NCBI GenBank assembly: GCA_018398585.1
Contig: JAGTTD010000018.1
Coordinates: 7,385,501-7,449,500, forward strand
Source: Simmondsia chinensis
Taxonomy: Eukaryota; Streptophyta; Magnoliopsida; Caryophyllales; Simmondsiaceae
Direction: 5' to 3'
Length of the DNA stretch: 64,000 bases
In this document: one piece after another, positions 23,419 through 34,896 of the stretch
Layout: each line of letters begins with the position of its first letter
How positions within the stretch are numbered: the first letter of the stretch is position 1
Translations under genes and position numbers: made by a program
The notes under the pieces: generated by a model
The model's database searches: none
Seen by the model: only the letters and a program-made list of their open reading frames with translations
What the model was told of the DNA's origin: nothing

Positions 23419-24560
23419 TCACCGAATTTAGTAACGGTCGGGTTTTGGCCAAACAGGCAGAGGGCACCGTTTGGTGACCCCGCTGCTACCTTGAAAGGAT
23501 TGTCCCCAAGATTGTTAGTGGTTGCCTTTTTTAGATTACGTGGCCATGTGTTACCCACTAAAGGGGTTAACAAGGCCACCCGGCTTTGTTGGGGTTAGGA
23601 TCTAGCCAAGCTTGCTGGTGGCGGCTTCACAGTTTGTTCATTTTGACGCTGTCCGTTGGTTACCCACGGTAGCCTACGGTACCGTTGGTTGGTGTTGGCT
23701 CAACTAGTGGTAAATTTTTCTTTACCTAAGTTAAAAGGTGAGTAGTTAAGCTTTAAAGCTCTAAATGAGCTTTCTCCAACAAAGTTGGCGGTAGCTCAAA
23801 TCTTGGGGCGTTGAAGGCAACGTCCCCACTAACGAACCCTCTACCATGCTTGTTAATAGTGTTCCGACTAAGTTGGATACCCAAGAGGCAAACTTTGACG
23901 GGTTTGGCCTCACGCGTTATCATGGGCGAAGCCCCCAGCTTTGGACGGCATTGCTAAAATAAGAATAGGTTGTCGTCGCTACACGGCCAACCCAATGGGC
24001 AGTTGCACCTAATTAAGGTAAGTAGTGCAAAGCCAAGTTATTAGACGAGGCTTTAGCTAGCCTCACAGTTGGCTTTAATGGGTCACTCGAGTTCGTTGGC
24101 GAAGGTTTTTACTGATGAGCTACTCATTCAAGGAGTTGGCGAGGCCACCTGGCCAAGCTCAACGGCGGTTGTGGCTAATCAAGCTTATGGGTGCAACCAA
24201 GTTTCTTGGCGAGGTGCCCGGTTGGCGTTGTTAAGCTTACTTCGTGGTGGCTTAAGCCTCTAATTATTAGTGGTAAAGTTCTTTATAACGAGCCTTCACT
24301 AATGACGCCAAGTGACATTGGTTGGCCACCACAACTTTGTTTACAGACTTTTACATCACAAATTAATGTTGACGCCGTTTTTCCTTTTGCCCAGTTCAAA
24401 GGCGGCAATGTTATTATATAAGGGATCCCTTGAGGGGCGTTACCTCTATATTAGACTGTTGGCGGTAATCGTTCACCTGGCTCAAATTTTACTTTATTTG
24501 GGTTGCTTTTTGGTTAAGGACTCTACTGCCTTTACACATAACAACATTTTAGTCCCATTT
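23419..24560. repeat. LARD interior resumed: degenerate GCCAAC/GTTGGC repeat modules
   Basis: Two or more degenerate copies of a ~0.7-kb module (markers GTTACCCACGGTAG, GGTAACGTC-type and GTTGGCGGTAGC) also present at 7080-7450, 9620-10424 and 51960-52780. No CDS. Confidence 0.65.
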
Positions 24561-26083
24561 AATTGTTGTTAATGTATGGGTTAGCATATTTTAAAATATC
24601 TTATTTGGCACGGATTTAAGCTATATGAATAGCAAAAATTAAGAAATGAGTACATTCAAACTTAAACACTATGCAGTGAAGTTTTCCATCCGATAAAATT
24701 TCTCTTTCTCCCAATTAAGAACATGGATTACTTGATAAAAGTCCTTAATATAGTGGCCCCTATGAACAATAAACTTAAGTTCAACCTAGTTTTTCCAATT
24801 TAATCACATATCTGTCCATGATATATGAGCTGGGTTGGAATTAACTTAAAGCAACTTTAGTTAGATAAAAAATTTAGTGAGCAATTTCCGAAAAACGAGA
24901 GCAATACAATTCATGTATTGCCGCGAATCCCAGATGGGAAATCTGATAAAATAATTCATGTGTAATTGAAGTAAGAATATTATGAAAACCATCTATAACA
25001 TGCTCTAAAGCTCAAAATATGATGTAAAGTTAAATTGAAATTTGTTATAAATTTACTGGGAAATTTAGACACAAGGTCTTACTCTAAGAGTATTAGAAAG
25101 AGGCGTAAAAATAAAGTCAAAGCCAAAACTTATCTGGTGTTCAAGCCGAAGTTAGAGAACGGTTAACGTCCCGAGAAATTCACTATGCTCATAGTTTATT
25201 CTTCTATATGTACTTGAACTCGTGTGAAACATAAATTTGCTTTGTAATATGGTTGAACACACAACTTGACTTCAGTACTAAATTTTCAGTTATATGACAT
25301 CCATCACATATGAGTATGTGGGGTGTAGAATAAGAAAGAAACAATTAACACGTTTATGTTTGATTTTAGGAGAAAATTGGTCTCATTTTTCTTTTGTGCG
25401 GCAATTTTTTGTCAAAAGAGTTGCGTTTAGTTTTATATATTGACCATTAGCATGGTTCACCCATTTATTCGATATTGATTCTTCCGATTTGGGTGGACTT
25501 AGGTGTGGAATTTGAACGACATATTTTGACTTGCAAAACTGATAATCCTTAAACATGTGTTTGAGGATCAATACATGAACAGTAAATGGTAAAGTTAAAG
25601 TGCAGTATTCTTATGATACGAACAATAAACTTTAATAATAATCCTTAAAACTTCACTTATTTATAGTGTCCTGGTACAGCTAATAGTAAAATTATAGTAC
25701 AAGTATTTGCACCAGTGTAGATATTATAAATACCTGCATTAGATAAAATTAGACAAACACCCAAGCTCTCCCTTTTTTTTTTTTTTTATATCAACTCCAA
25801 ACATCCAGGGTCTCCTTTTCCTCCTTTTCTTCTCGCCTTCCTGGATCTCTCTGTAAATTCCTCCTTTTTTTTTAAAAAAAAAAAAATTTAGAAACAAAAC
25901 TTGCCTCCAATTTACTGACAACTAACATCTAAAATCCTAATTTGGAGGTATTAGAAGGCAATTAGACAGAGAAAAATTAAAATTAATGACTTATCTGATG
26001 TTAAACGGGTACTGTAGCCCCCAGTTTTGTAAAGGTGTTAGGTGATTTGCACTGGATACCAGGCTAAATGCTAGCGAGCTATT
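24561..26083 (-). other. 5' leader of the LARD-like element
   Basis: AT-rich, no CDS. 24598-24660 and 25925-26083 match 57815-57870 and 58290-58430 in the second copy. The last segment before the PBS (ATGCTAGCGAGCTATTTTCCC) is well conserved between copies. Confidence 0.65.
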
Positions 26084-26101
26084 TTCCCACAGACGGCGCC
26101 A
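26084..26101 (-). promoter_or_regulatory. Primer binding site of the LARD-like element
   Basis: Minus-strand TGGCGCCGTCTGTGGGAA, two bases inside the 5' LTR that starts at 26104. Confidence 0.75.
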
Positions 26102-26103
26102 AT

Positions 26104-26908
26104 TGTTTTGGGGGTTTTTGGGTTAGGTTCTTCAGGATGAGGACCGGGCTCAAGCCCTTGCTCAGAAAGCAGCTGCTAGCGTTTGATCTAATATCCCCTG
26201 CAAAACGAAGAAGGCCGTTAGAGGGACCCACGGGTTTGCCCGCGGGAGACCCCTCAGATGCCTAAGTTAGTAAAAGCATAATAGTTACAAATGATAAGTA
26301 AATAGCGTAAAATAAACAATAATAAATACTTATCGTATAAGGAGAGGGGGTCCTTGGTGGCCGGTGGCCGGAATCCGTACCGGCGAGGTGGCCGAAGCTG
26401 GCCGGAACAAGAGGAGAGAGAAAAAGGAGAGAGAGAGTGGGGTTGTTGTGTGTATTCCTCCCCTTGTAAAGAGGCAAAAGGGGGTATTTATAGAAGAGAG
26501 AGGAAAAGGCGGCAGTGGGATGGTGACGGCGGTACCGGGACGGGTCTAGTAGTACCGGATGGGTCAGGCGGTACTCAAGGCTAGGCGGCTCCGGTGGCTA
26601 GGCGGTAGCAAGTGGTGGCGGTAATATCGGCTAGGTGGGTGGTGCCAGTAGTACTAGCGGTGGACGGTAGAGAAGAGAGGAGAGCAAGTTGTAGTGGTGG
26701 GAGAAGAGAGGAGATGAGGCGGTAGAGGATGACAAGAAGGAGAGCGAGAGTGGACTTGAGGAGGGGAGGCGGTTGTAGGTGGTAAAGAAGAGAGAGAGAG
26801 AGGACTTGGGCCACAAGGAAGTCAAGGAGCCACGTGGAGAGAGGAGAGAGGAGAGAGAAAAATAAAAATTATTTTTAATTTTCGTTATTATTTTGTAATC
26901 TTATTTTA
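26104..26908 (-). repeat. 5' LTR of the LARD-like element, end truncated
   Basis: Matches 1582-2389 closely, including the TATA box (minus strand, near 26486). Breaks off at TCTTATTTTAA into (AT)10, losing the terminal ~28 bp present at 2390-2417. Confidence 0.8.
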
Positions 26909-27479
26909 AATATATATATATATATATAATAACTTGTATCATATACAAATAATAACACAAATGACCTTAGATTAGGGTTTTTCAAATAATGACGATATAC
27001 ATTTATAAGAATTGTTGCTCCTTAATACATATGTTTTGTGATTTTAATCTTATGTTTGAGTTTTCAACATTTATAAAGCTAATTCCCACATCCCTTTTGC
27101 CTTATTTAGTTTGTAAGTTGTGTTTTTAAATTTTTAAATGTTATGAATATGGACTCTATGTCCGACTTACAAATCCCACATCGTAGTTGACATCATTATC
27201 TAAAAATTTAGCAAATAAAGTCGACATCTTTTACCAAGTCCAAGACAGTGCCTAGGACCACAAGCTTGTGAGCCCTACGGTTGGGTGGCAAACTTCCAAG
27301 TGAGTTGTGCTTCCTGTAATTAGTCCAGGTTTTCATAAACTAATTAAAAATACCTTAATTACTTAATAAAAAGAAAAAAAAGGGGGGGAAGAAGAGAAGA
27401 GGGGGGGAGGGGCCTTTTGGGATGGGGTGACTTGGATTTCGAAGTAAGGTTTGCATCATAAACTTTTTCGATAGGAAGA
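26909..27479. other. AT-rich intergenic stretch
   Basis: Begins with an (AT)n microsatellite (26909-26928). A G-rich low-complexity patch lies at 27370-27410. No gene or element recognised. Confidence 0.6.
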
Positions 27480-27960
27480 AGAACTTCGATTGGCTCTCAT
27501 TCATGACCTTTAGGTTGCAGCCTTCTCTCCGGTGGTTGAAGATGTTCTCATATGGCAATGTGATCTAAAAAGTTACTCAGTCAACTCCTTTTATAAGACT
27601 GCTATCATTACTTCTAGCAATACCATCACTAAACATATAAAAGGTGTCGGGTACGGTTTGGTGCCTTCAAGGATCGAATTCTTGGTGTCGCTAGCTCTCT
27701 TTGGTCGGCTAAGCACGAGAGAGTCTCTAGTTAGGTCCCGGGTGTTAAAGTGAACATCGGTGCCTGTTTTGTGCTAATCATAGCGAAAGTTGTTTCCATC
27801 TTTTTATCTCTCGTAGGTTTATTTGTGGTCATGCCCTCAAATGGTGGGGTGAGAGCTTTGATTGCACAAACAAGCTCAAAGATATATGACAAGGCGTCTC
27901 CCTAAGAGGATCCACCCAAAAATGCATGGATAATGACTTTCTTTGCTATAGTATTTAATT
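27480..27960 (+). pseudogene. L1-type LINE 3' fragment (zf-RVT domain)
   Basis: Plus-strand translation gives VLIWQCDLKSYSVNSFYKT, then GLVPSRIEFLVSLALFGRLS and TRESLVRSRVL, followed after a stop by an ACVLC-type cysteine segment and an HLF/WKWW stretch. This is the pattern of the zinc-binding C-terminal domain of plant L1 reverse transcriptases. Only about 150 codons remain, with stops and probable frameshifts; the RT core is absent. Confidence 0.7.
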
Positions 27961-28652
27961 CGAAAATCTAAAAATGCCCTCCCCGTTGAACACTCTAGAC
28001 CTGATTGGCCACGCATTGTGGAAGACTATAAATTCAAAGCAGTCTCATGGTTCTAAGCTTTGCCTAACTTCCCTTTTCCTTAGTGTTTGGGGAACCCCTT
28101 CCATCCATAGGGAAGGACAAATTCGCTTGCTAGGCTGTCACTAATGCCTTGGTCAGCTCCTCCCAATAAGATCTTCAACTGAAATGCTGACAACTCCTCA
28201 CTTAGGAAGCATGGTCATGTAACTATGGGAGGTGTGCTTAGAAACTCATATGGAGCCTTCTTATCCATTTTTTCAATTCCAATTGGTGTATACAAGTCAA
28301 ACAATGGTGAACTCCTTGCAATATGGTTTTCCCTTGAGGCATCCTCCTCATTGGCTATCTCAAAGCAATTCGGACATCTGTCACTATATCACGGATGCTA
28401 AAGCGCGGATTGAGCCCTTGGAAATGAAGCTTTTTTATTAACAAAATCTTGTCCTTAGTTAGTCATTTCAATAATGTTTTTTTAAACATTTCCTCAGACA
28501 AAACCAATTATGTTATAGACCATTTTGCAAAGATGTCATATGTCGATCTCTGATTACTTGGCTTTGATTATGATGAGTAAATTACTTGGTTTCTCTCCTT
28601 TCATGTCTATTTCATTTCATTTAGTTAATCTTGTACTCTTGATAAAGCTTCA
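27961..28652. other. Flank between the LINE fragment and the TRIM-like element
   Basis: May include decayed LINE 3' UTR; no poly(A) tail or TSD was found. No CDS supported. Confidence 0.5.
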
Positions 28653-29102
28653 TGATATAGCACGTATAAAGTCGAATTTGGGAACGATAATGTTCAACAG
28701 TCGTCCCTTTCAATTTTACTATAGAAATAATAAAAATAAAGGGAACAATGGTGCTCAATTTCTCACAACTCAAGAAAGAGAGAAAACCCTAAAAAATTTA
28801 TAATCAATCTGAAAATTATGGAAGACAAATTAATCCTAGTCTTCCTCTCGCTTGAATAGAGGAACTAGTTCATCTAACATAAAAGACTCAAAAATTGAAA
28901 GATAAATACAAAAATAACTATTATTATCTAAACAACTAATAATTATCTCTTGATCTAATCTAAGCTAAAGTCTCCAAATTGATGTTGACTTTCTCAATCT
29001 AGTTCACCCTTTCGCATCTCTCCCCTCTATCTGCGTCTCTTTCATCCCACAAAGTAACCCATCTAGCCAAGAATTCGATTCGCCAAGATACGGACTGCAT
29101 CA
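28653..29102 (-). repeat. 3' LTR of the TRIM-like element
   Basis: 450 bp. Diverged from its partner by many substitutions, suggesting an old insertion. Confidence 0.8.
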
Positions 29103-29677
29103 TCCTCCCTGACATGGAGAGAATTTGCCCTCGAATTCGGCCACTTAGTATTGAAGTTGGTTGGCAATGGCAACGGAGAAAATCTAGGAGCTCTATTTTG
29201 GGTCGTAGTAGAGTACTTCGATGTGGGCTTATATTAGTTGGCGCTCGTGATGGAGGTTGAGTGGATAATTTTTTTGGTGGAGCTAATGTTGTCGGTTTTA
29301 GTTGGGACAATGGTGTCATGTGGATGATAGGCAAGGTTGGTGTTGGGATTATCGGTGGCGGTGGGGATAGGATCTCAATATCCTTAAGTATCTCCTTATC
29401 ATAGATGGGCTCATCAGAGATCGGTAGAGAAGAAAATTCGTGAATGGGATCATAATCCTTTTCTTCCTCTTCACCCCCTGTTGGTAGGTGTTGGGGCTGG
29501 ATTCTCGGTGTTTGATAGAGATTTGCCCCTAATTGAATCGAGCAACGCTCGATGCACCAGAATCTCTCTTCTAAGTCCTCTAATCTCCTCTAGGTCTGCC
29601 GTTGAAAATCACGATAAAAAACGTCTCCGACTCGCCCACGGGCCATCTCAGAAGTCGTGCTGAGCTTTGATACCAAC

Positions 29678-30127
29678 TGATGCAGTGCGTGAAAGTGGGA
29701 TTTGGAAATGGAAAGACTCAATGGCCTCCCTTTTTAATTTTATTACTAAAATTATAAAAGTAAGAGGAACAATGGTGCTAAATTTCTCACAACATGAGCA
29801 AAAGAGAAAACACTAGAAAATTGATAATCAATTTGAAAATTATGAAAGCTAAATTAATCCCGGTCTTCCTCTTGCTCAAATAGAGGAACTAATTCATCTA
29901 AAATAAAAGACTTAAAAATTAAAAGATAAATACAAAAATAACTATTAATTATCTAAACAACTAATAATTATCTCTTGATCTAAACTAAGCTAAAGTCTCC
30001 TAATTGATGTTAACTTTCTCAATCATGTTCACCCTTTCGCGCCTGTCCCCTCTATTTGTGTCTCTTTCATCCCGCCAAGTAACCCATCTCGCCAAGAATT
30101 TGATCCACTAAGATACGGGCTGCATCA
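29678..30127 (-). repeat. 5' LTR of the TRIM-like element
   Basis: 450 bp, adjoining the PBS. Followed by the second CTTCA. Confidence 0.8.
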
Positions 30128-30279
30128 CTTCATTTACTTATCCTCCTTTAATTATCAAAATAAAAGAAAAATGTTGCACGCATCTAATACATGCACCAAA
30201 AGCTGCATAGCCAATGACATGCCAAAATATAGTATGACAGTAATAAACAATATTAGATAATTACTTCTATGTCATATAA

Positions 30280-30356
30280 GTTAACATCCTCAGGTTGGAG
30301 GCACTGGAAAACGGCCTTCCTTCAGGTTAACACCCTGAAGGGGGAAAGCTGCGTAC

Positions 30357-30399
<43 letters not shown>

Positions 30400-30444
30400 C
30401 ACCCTGCGTAGGCGGAAGCCCTTGAGACACTGGATATGTTCCCT
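30280..30444 (+). mobile_element. Short RTE LINE 3'-end copy with poly-C expansion
   Basis: Shares with the RTE tail at 61530-61682 the words GGTTGGAGGCA / CCTTCAGG / CCCTGAAGGGGGAAAGCTGCGTACA and GGAAGCCCTTGAGACACTGG. Flanked by ACTTCTATGTCATATAA (30263-30279) and ACTTCTGTCATATAA (30445-30459), an imperfect TSD. The usual CCCTCCCCAGACCCC segment is replaced by 40 consecutive C (30358-30397). Confidence 0.7.
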
Positions 30445-30459
30445 ACTTCTGTCATATAA

Positions 30460-31003
30460 AACTAGTGTAAACACGTGCGATTCATGAAAGATATTTATAT
30501 TTTAGAAAATTTTAATGTGTTATATCGATAACATTTTCACTATTTCAAACTTAATTTATCATTTTTAGCTGCTTATTAATGTAATAACATCTTTTTCAAA
30601 TGCTCTTGTAGTGATTATAAGAAATTAATTAGATTTCAATAATGACTTAATTTAGTAGTGGAAAAGGAAGTTGAATAATATTTAGTAATGGAAAAGGAAG
30701 ACGAATAATATATTGGAAAATGATACAAGATTAAAAACAAACCAAGCAGGAGTAGCAACTACAAAGATAAAAAAATCATATCCCACATAGACAAAAGAGG
30801 GGAGATTATTTGGGTTTATATAGGTATATGTAAACCGTCCCATTTGAGTAAAGTCATGGGTGAGGGAATGGACACCACACGCTCGCGCTGCCCGAACATC
30901 GTGCTCGGGTAAGTGTATGCGTAATCTTTTTGATAACGGACATATTTACGTAAAAATCTTCTGGATCCATACCCATTGGGATTTCAAGAGACGAAATAGC
31001 TGC
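30460..31003. other. AT-rich flank before the plus-strand copia remnant
   Basis: No CDS. A pair of near-copies of GTAATGGAAAAGGAAG... lies around 30655-30705. Nothing else recognised. Confidence 0.5.
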
Positions 31004-31119
31004 TGTTAAGAGAATCATGGCTGATCAAATCTACCAGTTGGAATTTGGCTGTTAAAATACAATTATATCAGGCGTTTATTTAGGAGTTAGTTGCTGCAGA
31101 ATGCTCAAGTTAGAATTAG

Positions 31120-31130
31120 TATAAATAGGG
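31120..31130 (+). promoter_or_regulatory. TATA box in the putative copia 5' LTR
   Basis: TATAAATAGGG, followed 40-100 bp downstream by a CT-rich leader (TTCTTCTCTCTCTTTC), an arrangement usual for an LTR promoter. Confidence 0.55.
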
Positions 31131-31699
31131 GATGTGCATACTGTTTTAATTACGCAACAATACAACAGTTCTTCTCTCTCTTTCATCCATCTTCATTTTC
31201 CTTCGTTCTTCTCTCTCTCTAAACTTTTTCGCAAAGTTCTTGAGCTCTCCTACCCGGCCATTAATGATTGCACGTGAATAGTTGAATTGTGTTAATCCTG
31301 AAGGACGGCCGTTTATACAACTGTTTGCACCAAAGCTACGGCGACATCGTCTTTTAGAACAGTGGTATTTTTCTTGTTGATTACTGTATTTAGGTATTTT
31401 ATGTGAATTTTCCACCACGATTTTTTTGTTATTTTGTTGGAATTTTTTATGAAAATTCACTGTGGTATTTTTCTGTAATATTATACTGCACTCTTCACTA
31501 TATTTTCCAGCAGTAATTTTTTGGCAGTATTATTGCAGTATTTTTACTGATTTTTCTCTATTATTTTTCTGCATTTTTACGCATTAAATTTCATTGTCAC
31601 TTTTCTCTCAAGCTGGGGGTTATCGGAAACAGCCTCTCTTCAGGTTACACCCTAAAGGGGGAAGGCTACGTACATCAACCCCCCTAAACCCCGCTTTTG

Positions 31700-32617
31700 T
31701 TGGGAAAAGATATGAATTTTGTTGGAAAAATAAACTCTGATGCCGACATGGGGCTCACAGTTCTCAACTATAGTCACAACAATAGGCACCTATTAGAGCA
31801 CTTAAAGTAGGAGACTCTTCTCTTTACCTAAGCCCCCGATCGGAGAGTCACACTTCGTGACACCTCACGTGCGAGAGTTCCTGAGAATAGGTTTATCTCT
31901 ATAAATCCTTAGCCCTAATACCGGTTGTTGGGATGAATTTTAAAAATTTTTCCTAAAGTTTATAAAGTTAACGCAGTGAAACGGGTTTAGAATTCATAAC
32001 TCTAAACCTAGGGTTGATTTAAAATTCCTAATTTTGAATCTACTGACTTAAATTCATAATTTAAATCAACAGATCTAGATTCTTAATTTATATCTACATG
32101 TCTTTTACACTAATACATTCATGACAATACATAAACTTGTATAGGCATAATAACGAATACTATAAATAAATAGAAAAGCGAAAAAGAATAAAGAAAGAAG
32201 AAAATACCTGGAATTGCTCCAATAATAAAGAAAACCAAGAAAATCGAGACCCCGCGATCTTCTACGTAATAACCTCAAACTGCCCGGAGGGTGAGCTCCA
32301 AAAAAGATTAAACTAAGGAAAGAAAAATTTCAATGGAAATGTTTCTCTCCAATTAGGTATTTGAAACTTTTTTCAGAAACCCTAGGACTTGTTTCAAAAC
32401 TGAATGTCAAACCTCGGAATAAGCACCTCTATTTTTAGGAGTATTCCGGAGCAAAAAATCCAATTTTAATCGATGTGGGATTGCCCAGTTAAAATCAAAA
32501 CACGTCAAATCAATTTAAAAGGCAATTAAAACGCTGCATTTCATAACAGTTTAAAACCCCCATTTTTTATTTTAAATAACGCGTGCCACGTGTCACATCC
32601 TGATTGGCCAGACCCAT
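31700..32617 (-). repeat. Truncated 3' LTR of the minus-strand copia
   Basis: About 918 bp matching the inner ~910 bp of the right LTR. Similarity ends abruptly at GATTGGCCAGACCCATG, so roughly 1.29 kb of the element-sense 5' part of this LTR is missing. Confidence 0.75.
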
Positions 32618-33302
32618 GACAACCAAACCTTTACAACTAATGACACCCTTACATCATTCTTAATGAGTAGTACATCGTTGACATATAATACTAGGAAAGT
32701 CACTACTTTCTCTTAATATCATTTATACACGCATGATTTGAGCAACCGATTGCACAAAATTAGAAGACTTAATTGCTTCATTATGGCTAAAAGGACCAGA
32801 TTCAATGCCACGGTCAACCACTAAGGCTCCAGCTATGAACCTGTCAGGTGTCCTGACCATCCTCCCACCACAATTAAGCTCTCGTGTACCTGGAACATTC
32901 TCATTTCTATCAGTAGGTGCATCTAATGCATCCACTATGTCTTAAGCTATGCCTAGCTGTTCAGAATTATGATCATTTTCCTTTAATACTATTTTGTTTT
33001 TTTTTTTTTTTAGCTTACTTGCAAAATGCTTCTCTAAGTATTTTGCATTGTATTTACAAAAAATCTTTTAAATAAAAAAACTGTCGAAAAAACCGTCCTT
33101 TTTCCTTTTATTTGCAACACCATTCTGCTGCAGTGTAACCTAAGCAGAAAATTAGGATCTTATCTCATTTTGCAGTTTGAAAATCCAAAAATTTACCCAA
33201 AAAATATTCACCGCCTCGATCTGATCGAAGTGACTTAACTTGTTTACCTAATAGCTTTTAAAATTCAGCTTTGTACTCTTTTAACTTTTCAAAAGAGTCT
33301 GA
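32618..33302 (-). pseudogene. Copia integrase-RT linker remnant
   Basis: The frame at 32723-32935 (VRTPDRFIAGALVV context) resembles the RxxRxxPDRF linker between integrase and RT in copia polyproteins. The RT that should follow is absent: the truncated LTR begins ~100 bp later. Confidence 0.45.
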
Positions 33303-33704
33303 CTAATGTCTAAATAGGTAAACATATACATATCTTGAGTAATCATCACTAAACGTGAATAAGTACTCATACCCACCTCTTGCCTGAACAATTATTGGTC
33401 CACATACATCTATATGAACCAGCTCAAGCAAGCCACCAACCCTATTGCCTTTACTCTTAAAGATAGACTTGGTCCCCTTTCTTTCTATGCAGGATGTGCA
33501 GACTGGTAATGACCTCAAGTCCAAAGCCTCTATCAGTCCATCTTTTACCAGTCTTTGGATCCTGTTCGAATTAATGTGACCAAAACATTGGTGCCTTGTA
33601 TAGGCATTATCACATTCAGGGCGTTTTCTTTTAGAAGATTGAGCAAGTGAACTTATGTTAGATTTATTTAAACAATTACCATAGTTTTGATAAGGAAATA
33701 TCAC
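33303..33704 (-). pseudogene. Copia GAG-pre-integrase and integrase start
   Basis: 133 residues with ARHQC-type H/C text (RHQCFGHIN...LPVCTSC), the HHCC zinc-binding region (here H...H...C..C), and the integrase start LVHIDVCGPI (first catalytic D) with FTFSDDYSRYVYVY. Ends at the stop at 33303-33305 before the second catalytic Asp. Confidence 0.75.
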
Positions 33705-33959
33705 GAATAAATAATTTATTCATGTACATGTGCAAATAAATAATTTATTTCTCATATTAAAATATTCATTATCAAAATTAACCGAATAACAATTATCCAC
33801 TAATCGAAATACAAAAATTAAATTCCTGTACAGTGAAAGTTTAAATAATCAATTCTTTAAAACAAAACTCTATCACTAAAGTCTAAGCCAACGTCTCCTA
33901 CACTTAAGACCACTATTATTGTACAGTCCCTGACTATCAGGTACAACACTCATTGCGTA

Positions 33960-34330
33960 GCCTTTAGCCTAGCCTGAGCTCCTGTAACATATTACAGATA
34001 AGGTCAGTTGAACCCGAGTCCACCCACCAGGAAACTGGTGGACTCTCAACTACGCATGACTCAACTACGTGAGATATCAATATACCTTCACCAGATGGCT
34101 GAGCAGTCTTTGCAGGAAGAGTAGCTATGTACTTAGTGTAGTTTCTTCTCCAGTGGCCTAGTTTTCTTGCAAAATAAACATTTTTCTTTTGCTGACTTCC
34201 TTATGGACTTGGTTGCTACAATAGTAACCTTACCCTTTCCTTTCTTTGTAGTAGGTCTCTTCTGAGTAGTGAGTAAGTCTAACTTGTTTTTTTAAGACAA
34301 AGTAATTTGGTCCCCTGAGTACATTGTTTA
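33960..34330 (-). pseudogene. Copia gag end and protease remnant
   Basis: Minus-strand translation around 34000-34060 gives SWWVDSGSTDLICNML, a copia retropepsin active site (DSGST). Upstream in sense, near 34150, FARKLGHWRRNYTKY is a zinc knuckle that has lost its cysteines. Frames are broken. Confidence 0.65.
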
Positions 34331-34896
34331 TTCTAAATCAGGTGAAGTTCACCAGTCGTTTCCATATCAAAAACACTGTAAATACAAACAATTGTGTAAC
34401 TACCTTATACGAGTCATGTATAATGTAGTGATATATATTCTTTCAATTTAGCATACACAATAAATCAGATATCCACCAAAATGTACAATCATGCATACAA
34501 TGATGACCAAACACACCACTCCTTACTCCCTAGCAGCGGCGTCGCACGAAGCTAGTTCATGTGAGAACTATTCTTAATTAATCTGTTTTCTTGTAACTCT
34601 TACTAAACATGATTAACTCACCACTCTACCTTAGTCTCTAACATGACACAACAGAGCTCCTCGGGGAGGCTAATGCATCACGCTAACCAAGTGTAAACCA
34701 TTACCTAAACCTCCATACAAATACACGAAATACTCCACGGCAGCGTGGTCGCATATCTTCTTTGCACTTTGGTTTATCCAAAAAGAAGTCTAACCCTGTA
34801 ATCTGCAAACCAACATCCTCCGCAGGGAGGTCTATCGATCTACTATACTACTAGACCGGTAAAGGAGACCGTGAGGTTACAACAATTGAAACCTAG
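34331..34896 (-). other. Copia untranslated leader, part 1
   Basis: AT-rich, no CDS. Continues at 40955 after removal of the chromovirus. Nature uncertain. Confidence 0.45.

Larger units (their letters stand above)
1582..26908 (-). mobile_element. Large non-autonomous LTR retrotransposon (LARD-like), host of the Athila insertion
   Basis: The left LTR (1582-2417) and right LTR (26104-26908) are near-identical over most of their length. Beside the right LTR the minus strand reads TGGCGCCGTCTGTGGGAA (26084-26101), a primer binding site used by many plant gypsy elements; beside the left LTR the minus strand has a PPT, GGAGTGGGGGGCT. Element sense is therefore minus. After removing the nested Athila-like element (10425-23413) the body is about 12.3 kb. 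I found no gag, protease, RT or integrase in it; it is filled with tandem arrays and degenerate long repeats. This fits the LARD class, mobilised in trans by a gypsy element. The right LTR lacks the last ~28 bp seen in the left LTR and ends in an (AT)n run, and no TSD partner for ATGTG (1577-1581) was found, so the right end is damaged. A second copy lies at 49131-59533. Confidence 0.75.
28653..30127 (-). mobile_element. TRIM-like LTR element, 1,475 bp
   Basis: 450-bp LTRs at 28653-29102 and 29678-30127 start TGAT and end GCATCA, with perfect TSD CTTCA (28648-28652 and 30128-30132). The minus-strand PBS TTGGTATCAAAGCTC abuts the right LTR (tRNA-Met type), and a purine-rich tract (CAGGGAGGA) abuts the left. 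The 575-bp interior has no intact protein. It is non-autonomous, larger than classic TRIMs. Confidence 0.85.
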
